In this document: piece after piece, positions 7,032 through 13,615 of the stretch
How the letters are laid out: each line of letters begins with the position of its first letter
Numbering within the stretch: the first letter of the stretch is position 1
NCBI GenBank assembly: GCA_964554365.1
Contig: CAZKOJ010000131.1
Location: 1-13,615, forward strand
Source of the DNA: Clostridium_AM sp964554365
GTDB taxonomy: Bacteria > Bacillota > Clostridia > Clostridiales > Clostridiaceae
DNA: 13,615 nt
Direction of reading: 5' to 3'
Made by a program: the position numbers and the translations under genes
Notes under the pieces: model-generated
Database searches by the model: none
What the model was told of the DNA's origin: nothing
What the model saw: only the letters and a program-made list of their open reading frames with translations

Positions 7032-8051
7032 TTAAAATTGATCTAAAAATCTCATATCACTTTCATAAAGTTGTCTTATATCATCAAGTCCATATTTTAG
7101 CATAACCATTCTATCTACTCCAAACCCAAAAGCAAATCCACTATATACCTCTGGATCTATACCACAATTTCTTAAAACCTTAGGATGAACCATGCCGCAT
7201 CCTAGGAGCTCAATCCAGCCCTCACCTTTACATACTCTACATCCCTCTCCATTACATACAAAACAAGTAGCATCCATTTCTGCTGAAGGCTCTGTAAATG
7301 GGAAATGATGTGGTCTAAACTTAGTTTTAAGCTTGTCACCTAACATTTTTTTAGCAAATAGTTCCAAGGTACCCTTTAAGTCAGCAAAAGTTATTCCTTT
7401 ATCTATTACTAAACCTTCCATTTGATAGAATATTGGTGAATGTGTAGCATCTACCGCATCTGAACGATATACTTTTCCTGGTGATATCATTTTTATTGGT
7501 GGCTTTTGATTCTCCATAGTTCTTATTTGTATAGGAGAAGTCTGAGTTCTTAATACTATATTATCATTTATATAAAATGTATCTTGTTCTCCTCTTGCTG
7601 GATGGTTCTTAGGTATATTTAATGCTTCAAAATTGTAATAATCAAGCTCTACTTCTGGACCATCTTCTATTGTAAATCCCATAGAAATAAATATATCTTT
7701 CATTTCTTCAAGCGTTTGTTCTAAAGGATGTCTTTTGCCTATATTTTGTTTCACTCCTGGCATGGAAATATCTATTATTTCTTTTTCAAGTCTTAGCTTC
7801 TTTTCTTTATTCTTTATAGCACTAACCTCTTCTTCAATACTATTTTCTAGTGCCTCTCTTACTTCATTTGCTAACTTTCCTACTATTGGTCTCTCCTCTG
7901 TTGAAAGTGCTCCCATTCCTCTAAGTATCCCTGTTAGTTCACCTTTCTTTCCAAGGTATTTAACCCTTATGTTTTCAAGCTCTGAACTATTTGTAGCATT
8001 TTTTATTTCTTCTAATGCAATATCTTTTATAGCCTTTAATTTTTCTTTCAT
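7032..8051 (-). CDS. pheS: Phenylalanine--tRNA ligase alpha subunit
   Basis: Catalytic alpha subunit of PheRS, a class II aminoacyl-tRNA synthetase. Its 339 residues are typical. The N-terminal ~85 residues form the coiled-coil tRNA-binding arm (IKDIALEEIKNATNSSELEN). The class II core follows: HPLEQTLEEMKDIFISMGFT, ALNIPKNHPARGEQDTFYI, LRTQTSPIQIRTM, motif 2 (GKVYRSDAVDATHSPIFYQ, FRPHHFPFTEPSAEMD) and motif 3 (GFAFGFGVDRMVMLKYGLDD). Between them is a Cys-rich CxxC-x4-CxxC stretch (CFVCNGEGCRVC), of the kind found in Gram-positive PheS and possibly metal-binding. ATG is preceded by AAAGGAGA. It is the first gene after the T-box leader and is followed 27 bp later by pheT. Confidence 0.97.
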   Translation of the reverse strand: MKEKLKAIKDIALEEIKNATNSSELENIRVKYLGKKGELTGILRGMGALSTEERPIVGKLANEVREALENSIEEEVSAIKNKEKKLRLEKEIIDISMPGVKQNIGKRHPLEQTLEEMKDIFISMGFTIEDGPEVELDYYNFEALNIPKNHPARGEQDTFYINDNIVLRTQTSPIQIRTMENQKPPIKMISPGKVYRSDAVDATHSPIFYQMEGLVIDKGITFADLKGTLELFAKKMLGDKLKTKFRPHHFPFTEPSAEMDATCFVCNGEGCRVCKGEGWIELLGCGMVHPKVLRNCGIDPEVYSGFAFGFGVDRMVMLKYGLDDIRQLYESDMRFLDQF

Positions 8052-8115
8052 TTTTTATTCTCCTTTCATATAGTCATAAATGTTTGATTTTTTAAGCTTT
8101 TTTATTCCTAGCAAC

Positions 8116-8146
8116 AAAAAAAGCCCATCCCTAAAAAGGGACGAAC
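8116..8146 (-). terminator. Regulated terminator of the pheS T-box leader
   Basis: On the minus strand GTTCGTCCCT (8137-8146) pairs with AGGGATGGGC (8123-8132), including G-T pairs, with a 4-nt loop and a run of seven Ts (8116-8122). Its 5' arm lies just after the conserved T-box sequence, so it is mutually exclusive with the antiterminator. Confidence 0.92.
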
Positions 8147-8376
8147 TTATATCCGCGTTACCACCCGAATTGATATTATATATGTTTCCATAATATCCAC
8201 TTTGTAAATATATCGGTTTTACCCGCTAACTGCTACTATAATTTCACAATTAGAACTCCAGAGTGAACTTCAATATATGATTTTTTAAGAAGGCTTTCAG
8301 CCAAAGACCTTCTCTCTCTCAAAAAAACTCTATATCTACTCTCTCTATCATAGTGCATATTTAAAATTTTTCTTAT
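8116..8376 (-). promoter_or_regulatory. tRNA-Phe-sensing T-box riboswitch leader of pheST
   Basis: On the minus strand this 5' leader has the conserved T-box GGGTGGTAACGCGG (8153-8166). Stem I contains the AGTA (loop-E/S-turn) motif at 8337-8340, a distal arm AGAAGG...CCTTCT, and the specifier region GAAGTTCACTCTGGAG. The likely specifier codon is TTC (8265-8267), which would pair with the GAA anticodon of tRNA-Phe and fits the downstream pheS. When uncharged tRNA-Phe binds, the antiterminator should form and prevent the terminator at 8116-8146. The 5' limit is inferred from the promoter, not mapped. Confidence 0.95.
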
Positions 8377-8382
8377 TTTAAT

Positions 8383-8411
8383 ATTTTACATTTACATTAC
8401 ATAGTTGTCAA
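8383..8411 (-). promoter_or_regulatory. Sigma-A promoter of pheST
   Basis: On the minus strand a perfect -35 TTGACA (8406-8411) is 17 bp from -10 TAAAAT (8383-8388). Transcription should start near 8376, just upstream of T-box stem I. The -35 lies within 10 bp of the methyltransferase stop codon, so no separate terminator fits between the two genes. Confidence 0.88.
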
Positions 8412-8414
8412 TTG

Positions 8415-9197
8415 TTAAATGGATTTTTGTCTCACAGCTTCAAACATCATAATTGATGCAGCCACAGAAACATTTAAAGATTCTGCATTACCAGGCATAG
8501 GAATTTTCACTTTGACATCTGCTAAATTAATTAATTCCTCACTTACTCCATTGCCTTCGTTTCCCACTACTATTATTGCCTTTTCTTTTAAATTTATATC
8601 ATAAAAATTTTTATCCGTATCTAAAGAGCTAACTATTAAATTAAACCCATTCTCTTTTAATCTCTGAACAGAACTTAAATAAGGATCTTCTATAATAGGT
8701 ACATGGAATATAGAGCCCATAGTGGATCTTAACGTTTTTTCATTATATATATCTGCAGTACCCTTTGTAACTATAACACCTAAAGCTCCTGATGCATGAG
8801 CTGTTCTTATTATAGTACCAACATTTCCTGGATCTTGAATCTTATCTACTAAAACATAAAACCCATTTTTATATTCTACATCTATATTCTTGTTTTTAAC
8901 TACAGCTACAATTCCTTGAGGTGTTTCTGTACTACTTATAAGCTTTAATATCTGATTAGTAATCCAATATACCTTTGTATTTTGTTGAAGTTTTAATTCT
9001 AAATTAAAAGAATTCCACCTCTCTTTAGAACTTTCGCTTATAAAAACCATATTCACTTCAAATTTAGATTTTAAAGCTTCCTCTACAAATCTAAATCCTT
9101 CTACTATAAATTGATTTTTCTCTGCCCTATACTTCTTTTCTTTTAGTTTTTTAATCTCTTTTATTAATGAATTATCCTTACTCTGAATAAAATCCAT
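8415..9197 (-). CDS. SpoU/TrmH-family 23S rRNA 2'-O-methyltransferase (YsgA-like)
   Basis: AdoMet-dependent ribose methyltransferase of the SPOUT class, 260 residues. Residues about 1-100 form the N-terminal SpoU substrate-binding domain (NQFIVEGFRFVEEALKS, TPQGIVAVV). The methylase domain has motif 1 YVLVDKIQDPGNVGTIIRTA (with N125 and R131), motif 2 IIVVGNEGNGVSEEL (about 208-222) and motif 3 IPMPGNAESLNVSVAASIMM (about 232-251), which build the trefoil knot and cofactor pocket. It sits next to pheS exactly as ysgA does in Bacillus subtilis; as I recall, YsgA has been renamed RlmP and acts on G2553 of 23S rRNA. Sequence alone does not fix the target nucleotide, so no symbol is given. ATG follows AGGATGG. 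It lies 22 bp after ktrA and is probably the last gene of that transcript. Confidence 0.9.
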   Translation of the reverse strand: MDFIQSKDNSLIKEIKKLKEKKYRAEKNQFIVEGFRFVEEALKSKFEVNMVFISESSKERWNSFNLELKLQQNTKVYWITNQILKLISSTETPQGIVAVVKNKNIDVEYKNGFYVLVDKIQDPGNVGTIIRTAHASGALGVIVTKGTADIYNEKTLRSTMGSIFHVPIIEDPYLSSVQRLKENGFNLIVSSLDTDKNFYDINLKEKAIIVVGNEGNGVSEELINLADVKVKIPMPGNAESLNVSVAASIMMFEAVRQKSI

Positions 9198-9219
9198 AGT
9201 ATTCCATCCTTATCCTGTT

Positions 9220-9885
9220 TTATTTACTTACATGCTTTTTAATATTTTTTATTTCCTTACAATCTCCTACAGCTACTAATATATCTCCATCTTTAATCTC
9301 AAAATCTGCTGGTGGTGATATGTTTATTTTCCCACTTCGCTTAACTGCTATTATATTTATACCATATTTTACTCTCATATCCAGATCCTGAAGAGTTTTT
9401 CCATTCCATTCTTTAAAAGATACCATCTCTGCTACACTATAATCTGAAGATAACTCTATGTAATCAAGTATATTACTACTTACTAAATTATGAGCAACTC
9501 TTACGCCTGTATCCCTTTCTGGAAACACTACTTTATCTGCCCCAATTTTATATAAAATTTTAGCATGCAGTTCCGTATTAGCCTTTGCAATTACATACTT
9601 AACTCCTGCTTCTTTTACTAAAAGAGTAGTCATAACGCTATCCTGTACATTTACTCCCATACCTATAATAGCTACATCAAAATTTGATATACCTAATGAT
9701 GTTAAATTTTCGTCATCTGTAGCATCTGCTTGCACAGCATGGGTTGTATACTCTGATATATCATGTATTGTTTGTTCATCTAGATCTACTGCTAAAACTT
9801 CATTTCCTAGTTCATAAAGAGTCTTAGCCACAGAACTTCCAAATCTACCTAAACCTATAACTACAAATTGCTTTCTATCCATCAT
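9220..9885 (-). CDS. ktrA: Potassium uptake regulatory subunit KtrA/TrkA
   Basis: Cytoplasmic RCK protein that gates the KtrB potassium channel-like transporter. Its 221 residues have an N-terminal Rossmann RCK_N/TrkA-N domain with GLGRFG at 11-16 and an acidic D34 at the end of strand 2, which bind nucleotide (ATP/ADP or NAD(H) in the family). After LVKEAGVKYVIAKANTELHA and GADKVVFPERDTGVRVAHNL, a C-terminal RCK_C/TrkA-C domain runs from about 140 (IELSSDYSVAEMVSFKEWNG, ADFEIKDGDILVAVGDC). In B. subtilis such subunits bind ATP/ADP and c-di-AMP; no specific c-di-AMP residues are claimed here. The ribosome site GGAG overlaps the ktrB stop codon, so the two genes are co-transcribed and likely translationally coupled. 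Confidence 0.93.
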   Translation of the reverse strand: MMDRKQFVVIGLGRFGSSVAKTLYELGNEVLAVDLDEQTIHDISEYTTHAVQADATDDENLTSLGISNFDVAIIGMGVNVQDSVMTTLLVKEAGVKYVIAKANTELHAKILYKIGADKVVFPERDTGVRVAHNLVSSNILDYIELSSDYSVAEMVSFKEWNGKTLQDLDMRVKYGINIIAVKRSGKINISPPADFEIKDGDILVAVGDCKEIKNIKKHVSK

Positions 9886-9897
9886 ATCTATTCTCTC

Positions 9898-11244
9898 CTA
9901 CCCAATTAAAATTTTATCTTCGGGATACTGTATTGAATTAGGGATCTTCTTTTTAGCTAATGCCAACGCAACAGTTAAAGGTCCTAATCTGCCAAAATAC
10001 ATAGTTATCGATAAAATAATTTTACCAACAGTACTCAGCTTAGTAGTATGCCCTAGTGTTAGCCCAACTGTTCCAAATGCAGAAACAGTTTCATAAACTA
10101 TAGCTTCCAATGATGCACCCTTTTCTGTTATACATAAAATCATAGTTACAAATATTACAATACTTATGGATATTATTGTAAGAGCTAATGCTCTGTATAC
10201 CAATTCTTTTGCTATTCTTTTTTGATATATTTCCGTATCATGTCTTCCTCTAACTACACATACCACTGTCATTACAAGTAATGCTAATGTAGTAGTCTTT
10301 ATGCCTCCTGCAGTTGATCCTGGTGATCCTCCTATAAACATTAGGATTATAGTAAGCAATTTGCCTCCAGCACTCATATCATTAGTAGATATAGAGTTAA
10401 ATCCTGCTGTTCTTGGTGTTATTGACGCAAAAATGGAGGATAAAACTTTTCCTTTAAAAGACATATTTTTTATTGTATTAACATTATCCATCTCAAAGAG
10501 GTACATTAATACTGCTCCAAGAACTATTAATATAAGTGTAGTCCATATAACAATTCTTGAATGAAGAGAAAGCTTTTTTCCTATTCTAAATTCATATATT
10601 TCTCTCCATACATAAAAGCCTAATCCACCTATTACAATGAGTAGGCTTACAGTAAGTATAATAATAGGGTTTTCTGCATAAGACGTTAAACTACTAAACC
10701 CACCCATTAAATCTATACCTGCATTGCAAAAAGCAGATATAGCATGAAATACACCATAATATATTCCTTTTCCTACACCAAATTCAGGAATAAATTGAGT
10801 TGATAAAATAGCTGCTGCTGTTGCTTGAACTATAAATGTAAAAATCAATACATATTTAAACAACTTTACTATACCTTGAAGCTTGAAAAAATTCAAGGAC
10901 TCCTGCATTAATATTCTCTCTTCTAAGGTGATTTTTCTTCCTAATAAAAGTGCAATTAATGTAGCCATAGACATAAACCCTAAGCCACCTACCTCTATAA
11001 GCATTAATATAACCGTTTGTCCAAAATAACTCCAGTGAGTTCCAGTATCTAAAGTAACTAATCCTGTAACACAGGTCGCCGACGTAGATATAAAAACACA
11101 ATCTACAAATTGAGTCCATTGACCACTTTTAGATGATATGGGCATTGATAATAAAGTTGCTCCAATCATAATAAGTACAAAAAATCCTAAAACTAGTATT
11201 TGAAGTTCATTAAACCCAAAACTATTTGTAACTTTTATCTTCAC
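9898..11244 (-). CDS. ktrB: Potassium transporter membrane subunit KtrB/TrkH
   Basis: Membrane subunit of the Ktr potassium uptake system, 448 residues, with the four membrane-pore-membrane repeats of the Trk/Ktr/HKT superfamily. The four selectivity-filter loops are visible: TCVTG (57-61), FCNAG (172-176), PRTAG (277-281) and FGTVG (390-394), each with the key Gly. The conserved flexible gating loop region GGSPGSTAGGIKTTT is at 305-319. Hydrophobic segments fill nearly all remaining length (for example LQILVLGFFVLIMIGATLLS near the N-terminus). The protein ends in KILIG just after the last helix. The start is GTG at 11242-11244 behind GGAAGG; an overlapping ATG two bases upstream runs straight into TGA and cannot be the start. 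It is followed by ktrA 12 bp later. KtrB length and the RCK partner favour Ktr over the Trk type. Confidence 0.94.
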   Translation of the reverse strand: MKIKVTNSFGFNELQILVLGFFVLIMIGATLLSMPISSKSGQWTQFVDCVFISTSATCVTGLVTLDTGTHWSYFGQTVILMLIEVGGLGFMSMATLIALLLGRKITLEERILMQESLNFFKLQGIVKLFKYVLIFTFIVQATAAAILSTQFIPEFGVGKGIYYGVFHAISAFCNAGIDLMGGFSSLTSYAENPIIILTVSLLIVIGGLGFYVWREIYEFRIGKKLSLHSRIVIWTTLILIVLGAVLMYLFEMDNVNTIKNMSFKGKVLSSIFASITPRTAGFNSISTNDMSAGGKLLTIILMFIGGSPGSTAGGIKTTTLALLVMTVVCVVRGRHDTEIYQKRIAKELVYRALALTIISISIVIFVTMILCITEKGASLEAIVYETVSAFGTVGLTLGHTTKLSTVGKIILSITMYFGRLGPLTVALALAKKKIPNSIQYPEDKILIG

Positions 11245-11275
11245 ATCTATACCTTCCTTTGTTTTATTTACACAT

Positions 11276-11304
11276 GTTATATTAATATTGTACCTTAATT
11301 TAAA
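11276..11304 (-). promoter_or_regulatory. Possible sigma-A promoter for ktrBA
   Basis: On the minus strand -10-like TATAAC (11276-11281) lies 17 bp from -35-like TTTAAA (11299-11304), which overlaps the end of the rplT terminator. The site is in the right place, 31 bp upstream of the GTG start, but matches are imperfect. Confidence 0.35.
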
Positions 11305-11333
11305 AAAAATACAGCATAATGCTGTATTTTTTT
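11302..11333 (-). terminator. Terminator after rplT
   Basis: On the minus strand ATACAGCAT and ATGCTGTAT form a near-perfect palindrome flanked by A-run and T-run (eight Ts at 11302-11309), 17 bp after the rplT stop. It closes the infC-rpmI-rplT operon and is symmetric enough to act on both strands. Confidence 0.88.
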
Positions 11334-11350
11334 ATGTAAATAATTATTTA

Positions 11351-11710
11351 CTATGCGTTTATCTGCTTCTTAGCTATTTCAACTAATTCAGTAAATGATT
11401 TTGCATCATTTATAGCTATTTCTGAAAGCATCTTTCTATTAATATCGATGCCAGCATTCTTTATTCCATTCATAAACTTTGAATATGAGAGACCATTCAT
11501 TCTTGAAGCAGCATTGATTCTTGCTATCCAAAGTTTTCTGAAATCTCTTTTCTTTAACTTTCTTCCTACATATGCATTTCTTAATGCTCTTATAACTGTC
11601 TCATTAGCAGTTTTGAATAACCTGCTCTTGCCACCATAGTAGCCTTTTGCAAGTTTTAATATTTTTTTATGATATTTACGAGCATTGACAGCTCTTTTTA
11701 CTCTTGCCAT
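11351..11710 (-). CDS. rplT: 50S ribosomal protein L20
   Basis: Ribosomal protein bL20, 119 residues, the usual length. The basic extended N-terminus begins MARVKRAVNARKYHKKILKL and continues AKGYYGGKSRLFKTANETVI; the globular part contains RDFRKLWIARINAASRMNGL and SYSKFMNGIKNAGIDINRKM. It binds 23S rRNA early in 50S assembly. In low-GC Gram-positives L20 also represses its own operon by acting on the infC leader, for which a matching leader is present at 12514-12618. ATG follows AAAGGAGG. It is the last gene of infC-rpmI-rplT, 26 bp after rpmI, and ends at a terminator. Confidence 0.98.
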   Translation of the reverse strand: MARVKRAVNARKYHKKILKLAKGYYGGKSRLFKTANETVIRALRNAYVGRKLKKRDFRKLWIARINAASRMNGLSYSKFMNGIKNAGIDINRKMLSEIAINDAKSFTELVEIAKKQINA

Positions 11711-11736
11711 TTAAAAAACCTCCTTTGAACCACCTA

Positions 11737-11934
11737 TTAAATATAAGGTAATAATTGTTTCATTGTTTTTTCTTGAGTTACTGAAACATATCCTGTTTTT
11801 CTAAGATTTCTCTTAGTTTTTGCACTTTTCTTTGTTAATATATGGCTCTTGAAAGCTTTTGCTCTTTTAAGTTTACCTGTTCCTGTAACTTTAAATCTTT
11901 TTGCTACACTTTTCTTTGTTTTCATTTTTGGCAT
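11737..11934 (-). CDS. rpmI: 50S ribosomal protein L35
   Basis: Ribosomal protein bL35, 65 residues, very basic, with the family start MPKMKTKKSVAKRFKVTGTG, the HILTKKSAKTKRNLRK core and a C-terminal QLLPYI end. It is a structural component of the large subunit. ATG follows GAGGAGG. It lies 19 bp downstream of infC and 26 bp upstream of rplT in the standard order, so all three are made from one mRNA under the L20 leader. Confidence 0.98.
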   Translation of the reverse strand: MPKMKTKKSVAKRFKVTGTGKLKRAKAFKSHILTKKSAKTKRNLRKTGYVSVTQEKTMKQLLPYI

Positions 11935-11953
11935 AATGAATTCCTCCTCTCAA

Positions 11954-12469
11954 TTATGCTTTTTTAGGTGTTAAAATCATTATCATGTTTCTTCCCTCAA
12001 GCTTAGCATCTCTTTCTATTAAACAAACATCTTCAAGCTTAGCATAAAAAGCACTTAATATTTTTCTACCTATAAATGAATAATCTGCTTCTCTACCTCT
12101 GAATCTAACTGTAACTTTTACTTTATCTCCTGCAATTAAGAACTTACGTCCATTATTTGCTTTGATAGAAATGTCATGTTCCTCTATAGTTGGACTAAGT
12201 CTAACTTCTTTAAGACTTACAACTTTTTGCTTTTTCCTAGCGTCTTTATCCTTTTTTGCCTGCTCATAGATGTGTTTTCCTAAATCCATTATTTTACAAA
12301 CTGGTGGCTTAGCATTTGGTGATATCATAACTAAGTCTAATTCCTTCTCCTCAGCCATTCTAAGAGCATCTTTTGATAACATAATTCCAAGCGGAGCACC
12401 ATCATGTCCAATGACTCTAATTTCTCTTTCTCTTATTTCCTCATTGATAAGAAAATCTTTATTAATAAT
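11954..12469 (-). CDS. infC: Translation initiation factor IF-3 (AUU start)
   Basis: IF-3 binds the 30S subunit, prevents premature 50S joining and checks start codon and initiator tRNA. The protein is 171 residues from the proposed start. The N-domain has NEEIREREIRVIGHDGAPLG and VMISPNAKPPVCKIMDLGKH; a linker rich in K leads to the C-domain (VVSLKEVRLSPTIEEHDISI, KVKVTVRFRGRE, GRNMIMILTPK). I chose ATT at 12467-12469 as start. GGAGG at 12475-12479 is 5 nt before it, and the protein then reads M-I-N-K-D-F, matching the B. subtilis N-terminus M-I-S-K-D-F as I remember it. A GTG at 12473-12475 is in frame but overlaps the ribosome site itself. AUU starts are the known means by which IF-3 limits its own synthesis in E. 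coli and are common in infC. Confidence 0.95.
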   Translation of the reverse strand: MINKDFLINEEIREREIRVIGHDGAPLGIMLSKDALRMAEEKELDLVMISPNAKPPVCKIMDLGKHIYEQAKKDKDARKKQKVVSLKEVRLSPTIEEHDISIKANNGRKFLIAGDKVKVTVRFRGREADYSFIGRKILSAFYAKLEDVCLIERDAKLEGRNMIMILTPKKA

Positions 12470-12474
12470 TTTCA

Positions 12475-12479
12475 CCTCC
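12475..12479 (-). promoter_or_regulatory. Ribosome binding site deciding the infC AUU start
   Basis: GGAGG on the minus strand, embedded in TGGAGGTGAAA. Its last G would be the first base of the in-frame GTG, which rules that codon out sterically and leaves ATT at 12467-12469 at normal 5-nt spacing. Confidence 0.85.
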
Positions 12480-12513
12480 AGGTGGTTTTATAATATTGCG
12501 CTTTATAGCACAT

Positions 12514-12539
12514 AAAAAAGGACGGCTTATGCCGTCCTT
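12514..12539 (-). terminator. Terminator within the infC leader
   Basis: A perfect 9-bp stem AAGGACGGC/GCCGTCCTT (minus strand 12531-12539 with 12518-12526), a 4-nt ATAA loop and a T-run. It lies 45 bp before the infC start codon and is the switchable terminator of the L20 leader. Confidence 0.93.
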
Positions 12540-12618
12540 AAAATACAATACTACTAAAAGATTGTAACAACCTTACTAGCTTTGCTGTAAGGTGAGAAAC
12601 GGCTGTTTCTTCTTCACA
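12514..12618 (-). promoter_or_regulatory. Ribosomal protein L20 leader (autoregulatory) of infC-rpmI-rplT
   Basis: Between promoter and infC the transcript can fold into a GAAAC/GTTTC mini-stem (CAGCCGTTTCTCACC region), an ACCTTAC/GTAAGGT hairpin with inner AGC/GCT pairs (12570-12593), a TACAAT/ATTGTA stem (12544-12549 with 12561-12566) and then the intrinsic terminator. This layout and the CAGCCGTTTCTCACC element fit the L20 leader family upstream of infC in Firmicutes, where L20 binding favours termination. The 5' end is inferred from the promoter. Confidence 0.85.
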
Positions 12619-12624
12619 AGTGAT

Positions 12625-12653
12625 ATTATACTATTATTTTATCCTATTGTCAA
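12625..12653 (-). promoter_or_regulatory. Consensus sigma-A promoter of infC-rpmI-rplT
   Basis: On the minus strand a perfect TTGACA (12648-12653) and perfect TATAAT (12625-12630) are separated by exactly 17 bp. The -35 begins 7 bp after the thrS stop codon. Transcription should start near 12618. It is the strongest promoter in the window, fitting a ribosomal-protein operon. Confidence 0.93.
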
Positions 12654-12660
12654 CAAATTA

Positions 12661-13615
12661 TTAGTCAACAGTACTTACTTTTTCATCAATTTCTTTTTTA
12701 ATCTTTTCTACAAATTCTTGTAATTTCATAGCTCCGATATCTCCAAGTTTTCTGCTTCTTACAGCTAGAGATTCTTCTTTCATTTCTTTATCACCTAATA
12801 CAAGCATATAAGGAACCTTTTGAAGTTGAGCTTCTCTTATTTTATATCCAATTTTTTCATTTCTTAAATCTACTTCTACTCTTATTTTATTTTTCTTTAA
12901 TTCTTTTGCAACTTTATTTACATAATCAATTTGATCATCAGTAATATTCATAATTTTAACCTGTACTGGTGCAAGCCATGCTGGGAATGCTCCTGCATAG
13001 TGCTCTATTAATATTCCTATAAATCTTTCTACAGAACCAAATACAACTCTGTGAACCATAACTGGTCTGTGTTTTTCTCCATCTGCACCTATATAACTTA
13101 AGTCAAATCTTTCTGGCATTTGGAAGTCAAGCTGAACAGTTCCACACTGCCAAGTTCTTCCTATACAATCTTTCAAATGGAAGTCTATTTTAGGACCGTA
13201 GAATGCTCCATCGCCCTCATTAACCTTATATTTAAGACCTATTGCATCTAACGCTTCTCTTAAACCATTAGTTGCTGCTTCCCAGTCTTCATCACTTCCC
13301 ATAGAATCTTCTGGTCTTGTTGAAAGTTCAATGAAATATTCAAATCCAAACACTTTATAAAAATCATCTATTAGTTTAATAACATTTATTATTTCATCCT
13401 TGATATTTTCTTTTGCTAAAAATAAATGAGCATCATCTTGTGTAAATCATCTAACTCTCATAAGACCATGTAATGCACCTGAGTTTTCATGTCTGTGAGC
13501 TAATCCCAGTTCTGCATATCTTAAAGGAAGATCTCTATATGAGTGTATTTGATTTTTCCAAACCAGTATAGATCCTGGACAATTCATTAGTTTTATAGCA
13601 TAATCTTCTTCATCT
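12661..13615 (-). CDS. thrS: Threonine--tRNA ligase, 5'-partial, interrupted by in-frame TGA at 13447-13449
   Basis: Class II synthetase that charges tRNA-Thr. The visible part is the catalytic core and anticodon domain; the TGS and editing domains lie outside the window. Upstream of the TGA, one frame from 13614 reads KLMNCPGSILVWKNQIHSYR, AELGLAHRHENSGALHG and LMRVR; then TGA; then FTQDDAHLFLAKENI. After it the frame is open for 262 codons to TAA, with STRPEDSMGSDEDWEAA, GAFYGPKIDFHLKDCIGRTW, QCGTVQLDFQMPERFDLSYI, MVHRVVFGSVERFIGI and the anticodon-binding domain (RVEVDLRNEKIGYKIREAQL). The zinc ligands equivalent to E. coli C334, H385 and H511 are all present. The TGA replaces the residue equivalent to E. 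coli G378, in the active-site region, so a truncated product would be inactive. A sequencing error, recent mutation or a redundant copy are all possible. The translatable remainder from ATG 13353 lacks motif 2. Confidence 0.9.

Noticed and set aside
4706..8604. Open frames on the + strand opposite pheT, pheS and the methyltransferase
   Set aside because: They are antisense shadows of conserved genes, with low-complexity Ser/Leu/Pro-rich translations and no ribosome sites.
10856..11119. An 87-codon frame on the minus strand inside ktrB
   Set aside because: It overlaps the conserved ktrB coding sequence in another frame and has no recognisable domain.
13403..13449. The thrS TGA as a selenocysteine codon
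   Set aside because: I see no convincing SECIS-like hairpin just downstream, and the family normally has glycine here, not a catalytic cysteine.
13447..13449. TGA read as glycine, as in SR1/Gracilibacteria
   Set aside because: All genes and leaders are clostridial, glycine is encoded by normal GGN codons throughout, and TGA occurs only once in frame.

Overview
The window looks like a low-GC Clostridium (sensu stricto) chromosome. The DNA is very AT-rich, all protein families are clostridial, and the gene orders thrS-infC-rpmI-rplT and trmH/spoU-pheS-pheT-zapA are those of Firmicutes. Species cannot be fixed from sequence alone. All thirteen genes whose 3' ends are visible stop with TAA or TAG.

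Left part (1-3777, + strand) is an accessory surface-protein cassette. It starts with the 3' end of a Thr/Val/Gly-rich protein made of 48-bp tandem repeats, ending in a domain resembling DUF6385. A hairpin terminator follows, then a GT2 glycosyltransferase with a long TPR tail. Next comes about 350 bp of decayed coding sequence that resembles the 3' end of a second such glycosyltransferase, then a DNRLRE-domain protein whose C-terminal domain resembles that of the repeat protein. The cassette ends at a strong inverted repeat. The likely theme is a cell- or spore-surface protein family with its dedicated glycosyltransferase; this is inference.

Right part (3840-13615, - strand) is housekeeping. 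Read in transcription order it is: thrS (5' end outside the window, interrupted by an in-frame TGA in the catalytic core); a sigma-A promoter and an L20-type leader with terminator; infC (AUU start)-rpmI-rplT and a terminator; ktrB-ktrA and a SpoU/TrmH rRNA methyltransferase; a sigma-A promoter and a Phe-specific T-box leader; pheS-pheT and a terminator; zapA and a terminator. Translation genes are controlled by two classical RNA leaders. The L20 leader is expected to sense free ribosomal protein L20, and the T-box to sense uncharged tRNA-Phe through a UUC specifier.

Most worth a second look are the interrupted thrS, the pseudogene remnant between glycosyltransferase and DNRLRE genes, and the repeat-protein/glycosyltransferase pairing.
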